Assembly: GCA_051652785.1 (NCBI GenBank)
Contig: JBOFUX010000025.1
Span: forward strand, 1-49,218
Source of the DNA: JAGNZR01 sp051652785
Lineage (GTDB): Bacteria > Fusobacteriota > Fusobacteriia > Fusobacteriales > Fusobacteriaceae
Direction: 5' to 3'
Length of the DNA: 49,218 nucleotides
The notes under the pieces were generated by a model. The model was not told the origin of the DNA. It saw only the letters and a program-made list of their open reading frames with translations, and did no database searches. Position numbers and translations under genes: made by a program. Positions within the stretch are counted from its first letter, which is position 1, and each line of letters starts with the position of its first letter. Below are positions 16,379 to 25,350 of the stretch, in pieces.

Positions 16379-16411
16379 AAAAAGGGTAGCTGTTAAGAGC
16401 TACCCTTTTTA
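16379..16411 (+). terminator. Terminator after hpf
   Basis: AAAGGGTAGCT and AGCTACCCTTT form a perfect stem of about 11 bp around a GTTAAG loop and end in T5. Confidence 0.9.
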
Positions 16412-16508
16412 AGTGTTAGAATATAGAAAATAAATAATCATGAATTAGGCTTAATTTTTTGTAAATTTTTCTATAAGAATTTAACGCTATACTTTATAGA
16501 GAGAAAAT

Positions 16509-16538
16509 TTAGAGAAAAATAAAAAAATATGATATAAT
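16509..16538 (+). promoter_or_regulatory. Putative promoter of the cob operon
   Basis: TATAAT at 16533-16538 lies 48 nt ahead of the cobU start; the -35 candidate (TTAGAG, 16509-16514) is weak. The whole 163-nt leader from the hpf terminator to cobU shows no extended structure typical of a cobalamin riboswitch. Confidence 0.4.
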
Positions 16539-16585
16539 CTAAAAAAGACATTAAAAAATATATAGCAAAAATAATGAGAGGGAAA

Positions 16586-17176
16586 ATGGAAAAAATTATT
16601 TATGTGACAGGTGGAGTAAGAAGTGGTAAAAGTCTTTATGCTGAAAAATATGTAGTAAACCAAGTTGGAAAAAATAAAATATATTTAGCCACAGGAATAG
16701 CCTTTGACAATGAAATGAAAGAAAGAGTAAAAAAACATAGAGCTCAAAGGGGAAATGACTGGATAACTATTGAAGAATATAAAAATTTGGATCTTCATTT
16801 AGAGAAGGTTTTGACTGACTTAAAAAAAGGGAATAAAAAAAGTCAAGATACTATTATTTTATTAGATTGTTTAACTAATATGGTTTCCAATATGATGATA
16901 ATGGATATAAAAAGAGATTGGGATAAATTAACGCAAGATGAAGTAGGAAAAATTGAAGAAAATATAAAAGTACAATTGGAAAACTTACTGAAATTTGTAA
17001 AAAAGAATAAACTTTCATTAGTTGTAGTATCTAACGAAGTTGGAATGGGGATTGTACCTGAAAATTCTTTAGCTAGATATTTTAGAGATATAGCGGGAAG
17101 AATGAATCAATTAGTTGCACAAAAGTCAAAAGAAGCCTATCTATTAGTTTCAGGCATAGAAATAAGGTTAAAATAA
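16586..17176 (+). CDS. cobU: Adenosylcobinamide kinase / adenosylcobinamide-phosphate guanylyltransferase
   Basis: A 196-residue CobU/CobP that phosphorylates adenosylcobinamide and then transfers GMP to give AdoCbi-GDP. The P-loop GGVRSGKS is at the N-terminus; the conserved His in KKHRAQRG is the GMP-carrying residue of the family; LLDCLTNMVSNM and EVGMGIVPENSLARYFRDIAGRMNQ are typical. The chosen start at 16586 is 4-5 nt from GAGAGG; a start at 16574 lacks a ribosome site, so the choice is slightly uncertain. First gene of the cobU-cobS-cobC-cobT operon. Confidence 0.95.
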   Translation: MEKIIYVTGGVRSGKSLYAEKYVVNQVGKNKIYLATGIAFDNEMKERVKKHRAQRGNDWITIEEYKNLDLHLEKVLTDLKKGNKKSQDTIILLDCLTNMVSNMMIMDIKRDWDKLTQDEVGKIEENIKVQLENLLKFVKKNKLSLVVVSNEVGMGIVPENSLARYFRDIAGRMNQLVAQKSKEAYLLVSGIEIRLK

Positions 17177-17202
17177 AATTATATAAAATGGAGGAAAAGA
17201 AA

Positions 17203-17961
17203 ATGAAAGGTATCGTGCAACTATTTAAATTTATGACAAGATTGCCAATTTATGATAAAGGTGAATTTAATTCTGAAGAATTAGGAAAAAGTATGAAGTT
17301 TTTCCCAGTGGTTGGAATAATTATAGGAATAATAATGTACTCAGTGCATAGTTTGTTGTCGCTATATATAAATTCTTCAATTTTAATAGCAATATTAGTT
17401 GTTATAAGTTATGTTGTATTGACAGGAGGTATTCATTTAGATGGACTTTCAGATACATTTGATGGAATCTTTAGCTATAGAAGTAAACAAAAGATGTTAG
17501 AAATTATGAAAGATTCAAGAATAGGAGCTAATGGCGCTATAGCTATAGCACTTTATTTCATTACAAATATTATGTTTTTATCAGAATTAGAAACAATAGA
17601 ATTCCCAATGGGAGCGATTCTTTTGATTTATCCTGTTATAGGCAGAATGAGCAGCGTTGTAAATTGTGCCACAGCTCAATATGCAAAATCAAGTGGAATG
17701 GCAAAATCTTTTGTAGACAATACAAGTATAAATGATATGCTAATCTCTCTTCTAATTACAGTAGGTTATACTTATTTTATATTAAATTATTTTTCTTTAA
17801 CTTTAAATTATCTATTATTAATACCTATTATAGGAATATTAGGTTATTATTTTGCTAGATTAATGACTAAAAAAATAGGTGGGATAACAGGCGATACATT
17901 AGGAGCGGTAGTAGAATTAAGTCAAATAATAACTTTACTATTAATATATTTTATTAAATAG
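17203..17961 (+). CDS. cobS: Adenosylcobinamide-GDP ribazoletransferase (cobalamin synthase)
   Basis: A 252-residue integral membrane enzyme that joins AdoCbi-GDP with alpha-ribazole (or its phosphate) to form cobalamin (phosphate). Start at ATG 17203, eight bases after GGAGG; an upstream ATG at 17188 precedes that site. Family marks: FMTRLP near the start, GGIHLDGLSDTFDG with the metal-binding Asp residues, and DSRIGANGAIA. There are about six hydrophobic spans. It lies 26 nt after cobU and 12 nt before cobC. Confidence 0.95.
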   Translation: MKGIVQLFKFMTRLPIYDKGEFNSEELGKSMKFFPVVGIIIGIIMYSVHSLLSLYINSSILIAILVVISYVVLTGGIHLDGLSDTFDGIFSYRSKQKMLEIMKDSRIGANGAIAIALYFITNIMFLSELETIEFPMGAILLIYPVIGRMSSVVNCATAQYAKSSGMAKSFVDNTSINDMLISLLITVGYTYFILNYFSLTLNYLLLIPIIGILGYYFARLMTKKIGGITGDTLGAVVELSQIITLLLIYFIK

Positions 17962-17973
17962 GGAGATCGGCTT

Positions 17974-18576
17974 ATGGGTAAATTAATTTTAGTTAGACAT
18001 GGAGAAACTAATCATAATAAAGACAAAGTATATTATGGTTGGACTGATATAAAATTAAATGAAACTGGAAAAAAACAAGTTGAAAAAGCTAGAAAAATTA
18101 TGTTGAATATAAATTATGATAAAATATACACAAGTCCACTTTTGCGAGCTTATGAAACTGCTGAAAAAATAAATGTAAAAAAAATAGAGTTAGTAGTAAA
18201 AGAAGAGTTAAAAGAACTTAACTTTGGAATATTTGAAGGTTTTACTTATGAAGAAATATTAAGAAAATATCCAAGTGAAGCAAAAATAGCATTTTCTGAT
18301 TGGCAAAACTATACCTATGAAACTGGTGAGAGTCCTAAACAACTGCAAAAGAGAGTAGTAAAAATGATAGAAAAAGAAATTGATTTAAAAAATGAAGTAA
18401 CTGTTTTAGTTAGTCATTGGGGCGTTATAAGTTGTTTATTAAGTTATTTTTTTTCAAAACAATTAGATGGGTATTGGAAGTATAATTCAAAAAATGGTAG
18501 TATCTGTATAATTTCATTTGATTATAACAATTTTCCGACATTAGAAGGCTTCAATATAGGGGAATATAATGAATAA
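17974..18576 (+). CDS. cobC: Alpha-ribazole phosphatase / histidine phosphatase
   Basis: A 200-residue histidine phosphatase. The catalytic LVRHGET motif near the N-terminus, the YGWTDIKLNETG block, the LNFGIFEGF region and the second catalytic His in VSHWG are all present. By position between cobS and cobT it should remove the 5'-phosphate from alpha-ribazole-5'-phosphate or adenosylcobalamin-5'-phosphate. Phosphoglycerate-mutase-like enzymes look similar, so the role rests on context. The 3' end overlaps cobT by 8 nt. Confidence 0.88.
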   Translation: MGKLILVRHGETNHNKDKVYYGWTDIKLNETGKKQVEKARKIMLNINYDKIYTSPLLRAYETAEKINVKKIELVVKEELKELNFGIFEGFTYEEILRKYPSEAKIAFSDWQNYTYETGESPKQLQKRVVKMIEKEIDLKNEVTVLVSHWGVISCLLSYFFSKQLDGYWKYNSKNGSICIISFDYNNFPTLEGFNIGEYNE

Positions 18577-19621
18577 ATTAAAAAATTGTATAGTACAAAT
18601 AAATGAAATAGATATTTTAGCGAAAGAAAGAGCTAAAAAATGGTTAGATTCAAGAATGAAGCCTATTGAAAGTTTAGGATTTTTAGAAGAAATAGGCATA
18701 AAAATATCTGGAATAACTGGAAATGAATTTTATAAAATAAAAAACTCTTGTCATATAGTAGTAGCTAGTGATAATGGAGTTGTGGAAGAGGGCGTTTCAA
18801 GTTCTCCAATAGAATATACTGCAATAGTTTCAGAAGCTATGTTACAAGAAATAGCTGCAATTGGTATCCTTTCAAAAAATCTAAAAGTAGACCTAAAAGT
18901 TATAGACGTAGGAATAAATGGGGATATAAAAAAAAGTTATTCAAACTTATATAAAAAAAAGATAAGTTATGGTACAAAAAATTTTGCCAAAGAATTTGCT
19001 ATGACTAAAAATCAGGCGATAGAAGCTATTGAAATAGGAATTGATTTAATAGAAGAATTTTCACATTCCTATGATATTTTTTCTAATGGAGAGATGGGAA
19101 TCGGGAATACAACAACAAGTTCAGCTATACTATATTCGATTACAAAGGGAAACTTAGAAGATGTAGTTGGTCGTGGTGGAGGACTCACAGATTTGGCTTT
19201 TACAGAAAAGAAAAAAATTATAAAAGAAAGTTGTGAAAAATATAATACTTTTAATATGGAGCCAATAGATATGCTGGCAGCAGTTGGAGGTTATGATATA
19301 GCTTGTATGGTAGGAATGTACTTAGCTGCTGCAGCCAAAAAAAAACCTATGTTAACAGATGGCTTTATATCTTCAGTAGCAGCTATGGTTGCTATTAAAA
19401 TAGAACCAAAAGTAAAAGAGTATATTATATTGACACATAAAAGTGAAGAACCTGGTATGAATATAATTTTAAAAGAATTAAAATTAAAAGCTCCTTTAAA
19501 CCTAAATATGAGATTAGGAGAGGGAACTGGAGCAATTTTTGTACATTCTATGGCCAAATGTGCTATGGAGATAATAAAAACTATGAAAACAAAAGAGGAA
19601 GTATATAAGATAATTCTTTAA
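18569..19621 (+). CDS. cobT: Nicotinate-nucleotide--dimethylbenzimidazole phosphoribosyltransferase
   Basis: A 350-residue CobT that makes alpha-ribazole-5'-phosphate, the lower-ligand nucleotide of cobalamin. Features: VASDNGVVEEGVSSSP, the GEMGIGNTTTSSA loop that binds nicotinate mononucleotide, VGRGGGL, LTDGFISSVAA, and the late LRLGEGTGA-type segment with the catalytic Glu (here MRLGEGTGAI). Eight-nt overlap with cobC suggests translational coupling. It closes the four-gene nucleotide-loop assembly operon; corrin ring genes are not in this window. Confidence 0.95.
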   Translation: MNKLKNCIVQINEIDILAKERAKKWLDSRMKPIESLGFLEEIGIKISGITGNEFYKIKNSCHIVVASDNGVVEEGVSSSPIEYTAIVSEAMLQEIAAIGILSKNLKVDLKVIDVGINGDIKKSYSNLYKKKISYGTKNFAKEFAMTKNQAIEAIEIGIDLIEEFSHSYDIFSNGEMGIGNTTTSSAILYSITKGNLEDVVGRGGGLTDLAFTEKKKIIKESCEKYNTFNMEPIDMLAAVGGYDIACMVGMYLAAAAKKKPMLTDGFISSVAAMVAIKIEPKVKEYIILTHKSEEPGMNIILKELKLKAPLNLNMRLGEGTGAIFVHSMAKCAMEIIKTMKTKEEVYKIIL

Positions 19622-19631
19622 AGGAGGACTA

Positions 19632-20435
19632 TTGGATAATGGACATCGAAAAAGGTTAAGAGATAAATATCTGAATCAAGGATTTTCAGGCTTCTATCAA
19701 GATTATGAAAAGTTAGAATTTTTACTAACTTTTACTATTTTTCAAAAAGATGTAAAACCAATAGCAAAAAATCTTATAGAGACCTTTTTAACTATAGAAG
19801 GTGTTTTAAAAGCTGAAGCTAAAGAATTAAAAAAAATAGGTGGATTAGGAGATATTTCAATTTGTTTTTTAAAATTTATTGCTGATTTAAATAGCGATAT
19901 TTTTAAAACTCATAGTAAAAAAAATTCAATAACCATCAGTAGTAAAAACGAGGTGATAGGTTATTTAAAAAATGAAATAGGATTTGAAAACAGAGAAAAC
20001 TTTCTAGTTTTATATTTAAATTCAGCGAATCAATTGCTAAATAATAAAGACATAGAAAGCAGCGTATTATTTAAAGGAACTTTAGATAGAAGTGCAATTT
20101 ATCCTAGAGAAATTATAAAAAAGATATTTGAACAATACGAAGCTATTGAACAAAATGTTCAAAATAAAATATCAGATAAGTTAGAAAATAAAAATATAAT
20201 TTTAGACAAAGGAATGAAAAAAATTATGGAAGAAGCTTTTAGGTATAAGGCTAAATCAGTAATTTTATCACATAATCATCCAAGTGGAAATATAATGCCA
20301 TCTAAGGCAGATATAGATATTACCAAAAATATGAAAAAAATATTAAACATGGTAGATATAAAATTATTAGACCATATAATAGTAACCAAGGAAGCTTATT
20401 TTAGTTTTTTAGAAGAGGGGTTACTTGAAGTTTAG
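19632..20435 (+). CDS. radC: RadC-family JAB-domain protein with inserted segment
   Basis: A 267-residue member of the RadC/UPF0758 family, linked by name to DNA repair but with no firmly known activity. The N-terminal half (about 1-90) has a helix-hairpin-helix region, GHRKRLRDKY and IGGLGD. The C-terminal half is an MPN/JAMM metalloprotease-like domain with HNHPSGNIMPSKAD (His214, His216, Asp227) and ENFLVLYLN. Unlike usual RadC, about 34 Lys/Glu/Asn-rich residues (about 166-199) separate YPREIIKKI from FRYKAKSVILSHNH. It starts with TTG at 19632, right behind AAGGAGG. It follows cobT by 10 nt. Confidence 0.85.
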   Translation: MDNGHRKRLRDKYLNQGFSGFYQDYEKLEFLLTFTIFQKDVKPIAKNLIETFLTIEGVLKAEAKELKKIGGLGDISICFLKFIADLNSDIFKTHSKKNSITISSKNEVIGYLKNEIGFENRENFLVLYLNSANQLLNNKDIESSVLFKGTLDRSAIYPREIIKKIFEQYEAIEQNVQNKISDKLENKNIILDKGMKKIMEEAFRYKAKSVILSHNHPSGNIMPSKADIDITKNMKKILNMVDIKLLDHIIVTKEAYFSFLEEGLLEV

Positions 20436-20444
20436 GAGGGGAAA

Positions 20445-21404
20445 GTGGAAGAATTTAAAGAGAAAAAAGATAAGAAAATTGGAAACATAGATAAGGAAAT
20501 AGAAACTCAAGAGGAAAAAGGTAAATTAGAATTTTATAATGTTTTAGGTGTTATGTTTGAAGTTACTAAAAAAAGATATTATTTTGAGATAATTGATGAA
20601 GAAAAATATATAAAGGGAGACAGGGTAGTTGTAGATACAGTGAGAGGAAAAGAAATTGGAATTGTTTATGGAAAACCAATGAACTTACCTGAAAGAATGT
20701 TAGTTCTTCCTCTTAAACCAGTGTTAAAGAAAGCTAATGAAGAAGAAAATATTTTTTATGAACAACTAAAACTAGAATCTAAAGAAGCATATAAAATTTG
20801 TAAAGAAAAAATTGTTGCACATAAATTATCTATGAAGTTGATAGAAACAGAATATACTTTTGATAAAACAAAACTTATATTTTATTTTACTGCTGAGGGA
20901 AGAATAGATTTTAGAGAGTTAGTAAAAGAACTAGCACTAATATTTAAAGTAAGAATAGAGTTGAGACAAATAGGTGTTAGAGATGAAGCTAGAATACTTG
21001 GAAATATAGGTATTTGTGGAAAAGAATTATGTTGTAGAACATTTATAAATAAATTTGATTCAGTGTCAATAAAAATGGCAAGGGACCAAGGTTTAGTAAT
21101 AAATCCTGCTAAAATATCAGGGGTTTGTGGAAGATTACTGTGTTGTATTAATTATGAATACTATCAGTACGAAGAAGCACTTAGAAACTACCCAGCCGTT
21201 CATCAAAGTGTAAAAACGGAATTTGGAGATGCAAAAGTAATGAGTATCAGTCCATTAAATGGATTTTTATATGTTAGTACAGTAGCAAAAGGAATAATAA
21301 AACTTAAAATAGATGAAGTAATATTTAATAAAAAAGAAGCCTCGAAATTAAAAAGTATACCTACAATAGTTGAAAAAAATAATAAAACTCTTGAAAAGGA
21401 ATAA
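20445..21404 (+). CDS. ricT: PSP1-domain protein RicT/YaaT
   Basis: A 319-residue PSP1 C-terminal domain protein. In Bacillus the homologue YaaT/RicT forms a complex with RicA and RicF that binds Fe-S clusters and assists RNase Y mRNA processing. The cysteine blocks ICGKELCCRTF and GVCGRLLCCINYEY are the diagnostic part, about residues 190-240. The N-terminal 25 residues are a charged Lys/Glu extension. Start is a GTG at 20445 with GAGGGG ahead. Followed 3 nt later by the methyltransferase gene. Confidence 0.9.
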   Translation: MEEFKEKKDKKIGNIDKEIETQEEKGKLEFYNVLGVMFEVTKKRYYFEIIDEEKYIKGDRVVVDTVRGKEIGIVYGKPMNLPERMLVLPLKPVLKKANEEENIFYEQLKLESKEAYKICKEKIVAHKLSMKLIETEYTFDKTKLIFYFTAEGRIDFRELVKELALIFKVRIELRQIGVRDEARILGNIGICGKELCCRTFINKFDSVSIKMARDQGLVINPAKISGVCGRLLCCINYEYYQYEEALRNYPAVHQSVKTEFGDAKVMSISPLNGFLYVSTVAKGIIKLKIDEVIFNKKEASKLKSIPTIVEKNNKTLEKE

Positions 21405-21407
21405 AAA

Positions 21408-22070
21408 ATGGAAGATATAACAGAGTTATTTCAAGGATATAAATTGATCCAAAAAAAAAAAGGTTTTAGATTTTCTTCAGATGCAATTTTACTAGCAGAA
21501 TTTGTTGAAGAAATAAAAGATAAAAAAGTTTTAGAAATAGGAACTGGAAGTGGAATTATACCTATTTTATTAAAAATTCAAAATAAAATAGAAAAAATAA
21601 CAACTTTAGAAATCCAAAATTCTGTATTTAACTTAGCTAAAAAAAATATTGAAATAAATAATTTGGATTCTAATATAGAAGTGATAAATATAGATGTAAA
21701 AAACTATGAGAATAGAAATTTTTATGATACTGTGATTTCTAATCCACCCTATATGAAAGTAGATGGAAAAAATATAAATAAAAACGAAGAAAAAACAATA
21801 GCTAGACATGAGATTAGTTTAGAATTAAAGGATTTAATTATAAATGTAAAGCGTCTATTAAAACCAAGAGGTAATTTTTATATGATTCACAGAACATATA
21901 GACTTCCTGAAATAATAATTGAACTTAATAAAAATAATATGTTTTTAGAAAAATTAAAATTTGTTTACCATGGTGAAGGTCAAAAATCAAATTTGGTGTT
22001 GATAAAAGCAAATAAAGGTAAAAACATTATATTGGAAGTTGAGGAACCATTGTATTTAGCGGGGAAATAA
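21408..22070 (+). CDS. N6-adenine tRNA methyltransferase-like (TrmN6/YabB family)
   Basis: A 220-residue class I SAM-dependent methyltransferase. The SAM loop is LEIGTGSGIIPILL (motif I), and the catalytic NPPYMK motif is typical of N6-adenine or glutamine amino-methylation. The N-terminal GYKLIQKKKGFRFSSDAILLAEF is the signature of the TrmN6/YfiC group, which methylates A37 of tRNA-Val, and of Firmicutes YabB. The order ricT-(yabB) echoes the yaaT-yabA-yabB neighbourhood of Bacillus. An A10 run lies near codon 17. Confidence 0.85.
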   Translation: MEDITELFQGYKLIQKKKGFRFSSDAILLAEFVEEIKDKKVLEIGTGSGIIPILLKIQNKIEKITTLEIQNSVFNLAKKNIEINNLDSNIEVINIDVKNYENRNFYDTVISNPPYMKVDGKNINKNEEKTIARHEISLELKDLIINVKRLLKPRGNFYMIHRTYRLPEIIIELNKNNMFLEKLKFVYHGEGQKSNLVLIKANKGKNIILEVEEPLYLAGK

Positions 22071-22076
22071 TATTGT

Positions 22077-22106
22077 AAAATACCTCCATGAAAATGGAGG
22101 TATTTT
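22077..22106. terminator. Hairpin terminator before uvrB
   Basis: A perfect 13-bp stem (AAAATACCTCCAT at 22077-22089, ATGGAGGTATTTT at 22094-22106) with a GAAA tetraloop. The A and T ends of the stem allow termination in either direction. It separates the methyltransferase gene from uvrB. Confidence 0.8.
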
Positions 22107-22123
22107 AACACATGAGGTGAGGT

Positions 22124-24106
22124 ATGTTTAAAATATTTTCAAAATATAAACCCATGGGAGATCAACCAGAGGCAATAGAAAAAATAAGTAAAAATATTAT
22201 AAATGGTGTGAAGAATCAGACTTTATTAGGAGTTACAGGGTCAGGAAAAACATTTACAATTGCAAGTGTTATAGAAAAAGTTCAAAGACCAGCTCTAATA
22301 CTAGCACCAAATAAAACTTTAGCAGCTCAACTTTATGAAGAATATAAAAAGTTTTTTCCTGAAAATGCAGTGGAATATTTTGTATCTTACTACGATTATT
22401 ATCAACCAGAAGCCTATATAGCTTCAACAGATACATATATAGAGAAAGATTCTTCGGTAAATGAAGAGATAGATAAATTAAGAAATTCAGCAACAGCAGC
22501 ACTTATTCATAGAAAAGACGTTATAATAGTAGCATCAGTATCGGCAATTTATGGACTAGGTTCACCTGATATATATAGAAAAACAACAATTCCAATAGAT
22601 TTAAAAACAGGCATAGAAAGAAAGAAACTTATTCAAAAATTAATAGCATTAAGATATGAAAGAAATGATATAAGTTTTGAGAGAGGGAAGTTTAGAATAA
22701 AAGGGGATGTAATAGACATTTATCCATCATATATGGAAATAGGATATAGACTTGAGTATTTTGACGAAGAGTTAGAGCATATCTCTGAAATAAATACTCT
22801 TACAGGACAAAAATTAAAAAAAAATTTAGAAAGAATTGTTATATATCCTGCTACACACTATATAACAGAAGAAGATTCAACCGATAGAATTATATTTCAA
22901 ATAGAAAGAGATTTGAAAATTGAAGTTGAAGATTTTTTGAAAAAAGGTAAATTATTAGAAGCACAAAGATTACAACAAAGAACCATGTATGATATAGAGA
23001 TGATAAGAGAGATTGGATATTGTAAAGGGATAGAAAATTATTCTAGATATTTATCTAACAGGGATAAAAATTCCACACCAGAAACGTTAATAGACTATTT
23101 CCCTAAAGATTTTGTTGTATATCTTGATGAGTCTCATGTTGGAATACCACAAATAAGAGGAATGTATAATGGGGACAGAGCAAGAAAAACAAATTTAGTG
23201 GAAAATGGTTTTAGATTAAAATCAGCATTGGACAACAGACCTTTAAGGTTTGAAGAATTTAGAAAATTAACTAAACAAACAGTTTTTGTATCAGCAACAC
23301 CTGGAGATTTTGAGATAGAAACATCTAAAACAAATATTATAGATCAATTGATAAGACCAACCGGAATAATAGATCCACCAATTGAAGTTAAAACAACTAA
23401 AAATCAAGTTGACGATTTATTTGATCAAATAAAAATAGAAATTGAAAAAGGGAATAGAATATTAGTAACAACTTTAACAAAAAAAATGGCTGAAGAATTA
23501 ACGGAGTACTATACAGGTTTAGGAATAAAAGTAAAATATATTCATTCAGATATAGAGACACTAGAAAGAATCAGTATTATAAAATCTCTTAGACGGGGTG
23601 AATTTGATGTTCTTATAGGTATAAACTTGTTAAGAGAGGGCTTAGATATTCCAGAAGTTGCTTTAGTTGCAATATTAGAAGCAGATAAGGAAGGATTTTT
23701 AAGAAGTAGACGTTCTCTTATACAAACAATAGGAAGAGCAGCTAGAAATATAGAAGGAAGAGTTATTCTATATGGAGATAAAATAACAGATTCTATGAGA
23801 ATAGCTATGGAAGAAACTGAAAGAAGAAGAAAAAAACAAAGAGAATATAATTTATTTAATAATATAGATCCTAAAAATATCATTAATGAAATAGGAGAGG
23901 ATATTATGAATTTAGATTATGGAGTTCCCCTAGAAGATTTAAGAACTATAGATGAAAAAGAATTTACATCTAAAAAAGATGTTGAAAAAGTTATTTTAAA
24001 GTTAAATAAAGAAATAGAGGTATTGGCAAAGGAACTTAATTATGAACTAGCTATAAAGAAAAGAGATGAGATGTTTAAACTAAAAAAACTACTCTTAGAT
24101 TTTTAA
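22124..24106 (+). CDS. uvrB: Excinuclease ABC subunit B
   Basis: A 660-residue UvrB, the damage-verifying helicase-like subunit of nucleotide excision repair. Walker A GVTGSGKT is at 36-43, the damage-probing beta-hairpin SYYDYYQPEAYI follows, and DESH (VVYLDESHVG) is motif II. TTLTKKMAEELTEYY and GLDIPEVALVAILEADKEGF are the C-terminal helicase motifs. A UVR domain that binds UvrC closes the protein (about 625-660). Length is normal. A ribosome site (GAGGTGAGG) precedes the ATG. Confidence 0.97.
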   Translation: MFKIFSKYKPMGDQPEAIEKISKNIINGVKNQTLLGVTGSGKTFTIASVIEKVQRPALILAPNKTLAAQLYEEYKKFFPENAVEYFVSYYDYYQPEAYIASTDTYIEKDSSVNEEIDKLRNSATAALIHRKDVIIVASVSAIYGLGSPDIYRKTTIPIDLKTGIERKKLIQKLIALRYERNDISFERGKFRIKGDVIDIYPSYMEIGYRLEYFDEELEHISEINTLTGQKLKKNLERIVIYPATHYITEEDSTDRIIFQIERDLKIEVEDFLKKGKLLEAQRLQQRTMYDIEMIREIGYCKGIENYSRYLSNRDKNSTPETLIDYFPKDFVVYLDESHVGIPQIRGMYNGDRARKTNLVENGFRLKSALDNRPLRFEEFRKLTKQTVFVSATPGDFEIETSKTNIIDQLIRPTGIIDPPIEVKTTKNQVDDLFDQIKIEIEKGNRILVTTLTKKMAEELTEYYTGLGIKVKYIHSDIETLERISIIKSLRRGEFDVLIGINLLREGLDIPEVALVAILEADKEGFLRSRRSLIQTIGRAARNIEGRVILYGDKITDSMRIAMEETERRRKKQREYNLFNNIDPKNIINEIGEDIMNLDYGVPLEDLRTIDEKEFTSKKDVEKVILKLNKEIEVLAKELNYELAIKKRDEMFKLKKLLLDF

Positions 24107-24141
24107 ATTTTTTATTAGCAATAGGTGGTGTATTTTAAAAA

Positions 24142-25350
24142 ATGATTGAAAAAATATATTCAGTAACTGAATTTAATAAAATATTAAAAAGGAATATAGA
24201 AGATAATCCAATATTTAGTGATTTTTTTTTAAAAGGAGAGCTATCAAATGTATCATATTATAAGAGTGGTCATTTATATTTTAATTTAAAAGACAAAGAT
24301 GCTCAGATAAAATGTGCTGCTTTTAATTATAAAATGAAAAGAATTCCTGAAGATTTAAAAGAGGGTGATGAAGTAAAAATATTTTGTGATGCTGGAATTT
24401 ATGAAAATAGAGGAGAGCTACAAATTTTAGTAAGAAACATAGAGAAAAAAAACAAAATAGGGGCACTTTTTTTAGCTCTAGAAAAATTAAAAAAAGATTT
24501 AGAAGAACAGGGGTATTTTTTATTAAAATATAAAAAACAACTACCTAAATATCCTAAAAATATAGGAGTTGTAACAGCTTATACTGGAGCAGCAATTCAA
24601 GATATAATAAAAACAATAAGAAAAAGAGATGATAGAATTAATATATATATATATCCCGCTAAGGTTCAAGGAATAGGAGCCAAAGAAGAGATAGTAGACG
24701 GAATAAGAACACTTAATAAAATAGAAGAGTTAGATTTTATAATAGCTGGTCGCGGTGGTGGAAGTATAGAAGATTTGTGGTGCTTTAATGAAAAAGAAGT
24801 TGCAATGGAATTTTTTCATTCAAAAAAACCAATTATTTCAGCAGTAGGTCATGAATCTGATAATTTATTGTCAGATTTAACTGCTGATATAAGAGCCGCA
24901 ACTCCTACACAAGCTGTAGAACTTTCAGTTCCAGAAAAAATAATATTATTAAAAGATTTAAGTGAGAGAAAAAAAAGAATAGTTAGAGTTATAAATGTTA
25001 TAATAAATAATAGTAAAAAAGAATTGGAAAAACTAAAAGATAGTTATTATTTAAAAAAATTTCCAAAAGAAATAAATAGATTGAATCAAGATATTGTGAA
25101 TAATGAAAAAAAATTATATGAGCAAATAACAAAAATTATAAAATTTAAAGAAAATTTATTATTGGTAAGAACAGAAAGAATTATCGGGTTAAATCCTATG
25201 AAAATACTAACCAATGGGTACTCTATTACAACTTTTGATAAAAAATCTTTAAAAGATATTGAATGTTTAAAATTAGGTGATTTAATAGAAACTAAATTGA
25301 AAATAGGGAAGATAAAAAGTGTAATAAAGGAGTTGATAAAAGATGTTTAA
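24142..25350 (+). CDS. xseA: Exodeoxyribonuclease VII large subunit
   Basis: A 402-residue XseA, the catalytic chain of the exonuclease that degrades single-stranded DNA. The N-terminal OB-fold (about 1-100, ILKRNIEDNPIFSDFFLKGELSN) binds DNA. The catalytic core holds PKNIGVVTAYTGAAIQDI, GRGGGSIEDLWCFNE, SAVGHESDNLLSDLTADIRAATPTQA (broken here only for reading), then a coiled-coil region and NPMKILTNGYSI near the end. The usual partner xseB is not next to it; the following gene, overlapping by 8 nt, is a TPR protein. Confidence 0.95.
   Translation: MIEKIYSVTEFNKILKRNIEDNPIFSDFFLKGELSNVSYYKSGHLYFNLKDKDAQIKCAAFNYKMKRIPEDLKEGDEVKIFCDAGIYENRGELQILVRNIEKKNKIGALFLALEKLKKDLEEQGYFLLKYKKQLPKYPKNIGVVTAYTGAAIQDIIKTIRKRDDRINIYIYPAKVQGIGAKEEIVDGIRTLNKIEELDFIIAGRGGGSIEDLWCFNEKEVAMEFFHSKKPIISAVGHESDNLLSDLTADIRAATPTQAVELSVPEKIILLKDLSERKKRIVRVINVIINNSKKELEKLKDSYYLKKFPKEINRLNQDIVNNEKKLYEQITKIIKFKENLLLVRTERIIGLNPMKILTNGYSITTFDKKSLKDIECLKLGDLIETKLKIGKIKSVIKELIKDV

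Noticed and set aside
16411..16585. Cobalamin riboswitch ahead of cobU
   Set aside because: The leader is short and AT-rich and I find no GCCACTG-type B12 box or long paired structure.
21450..21461. A10 tract near the start of the TrmN6-like gene as a phase-variation site
   Set aside because: Runs of 8-10 A are common in this AT-rich genome within lysine codons; nothing else suggests switching.
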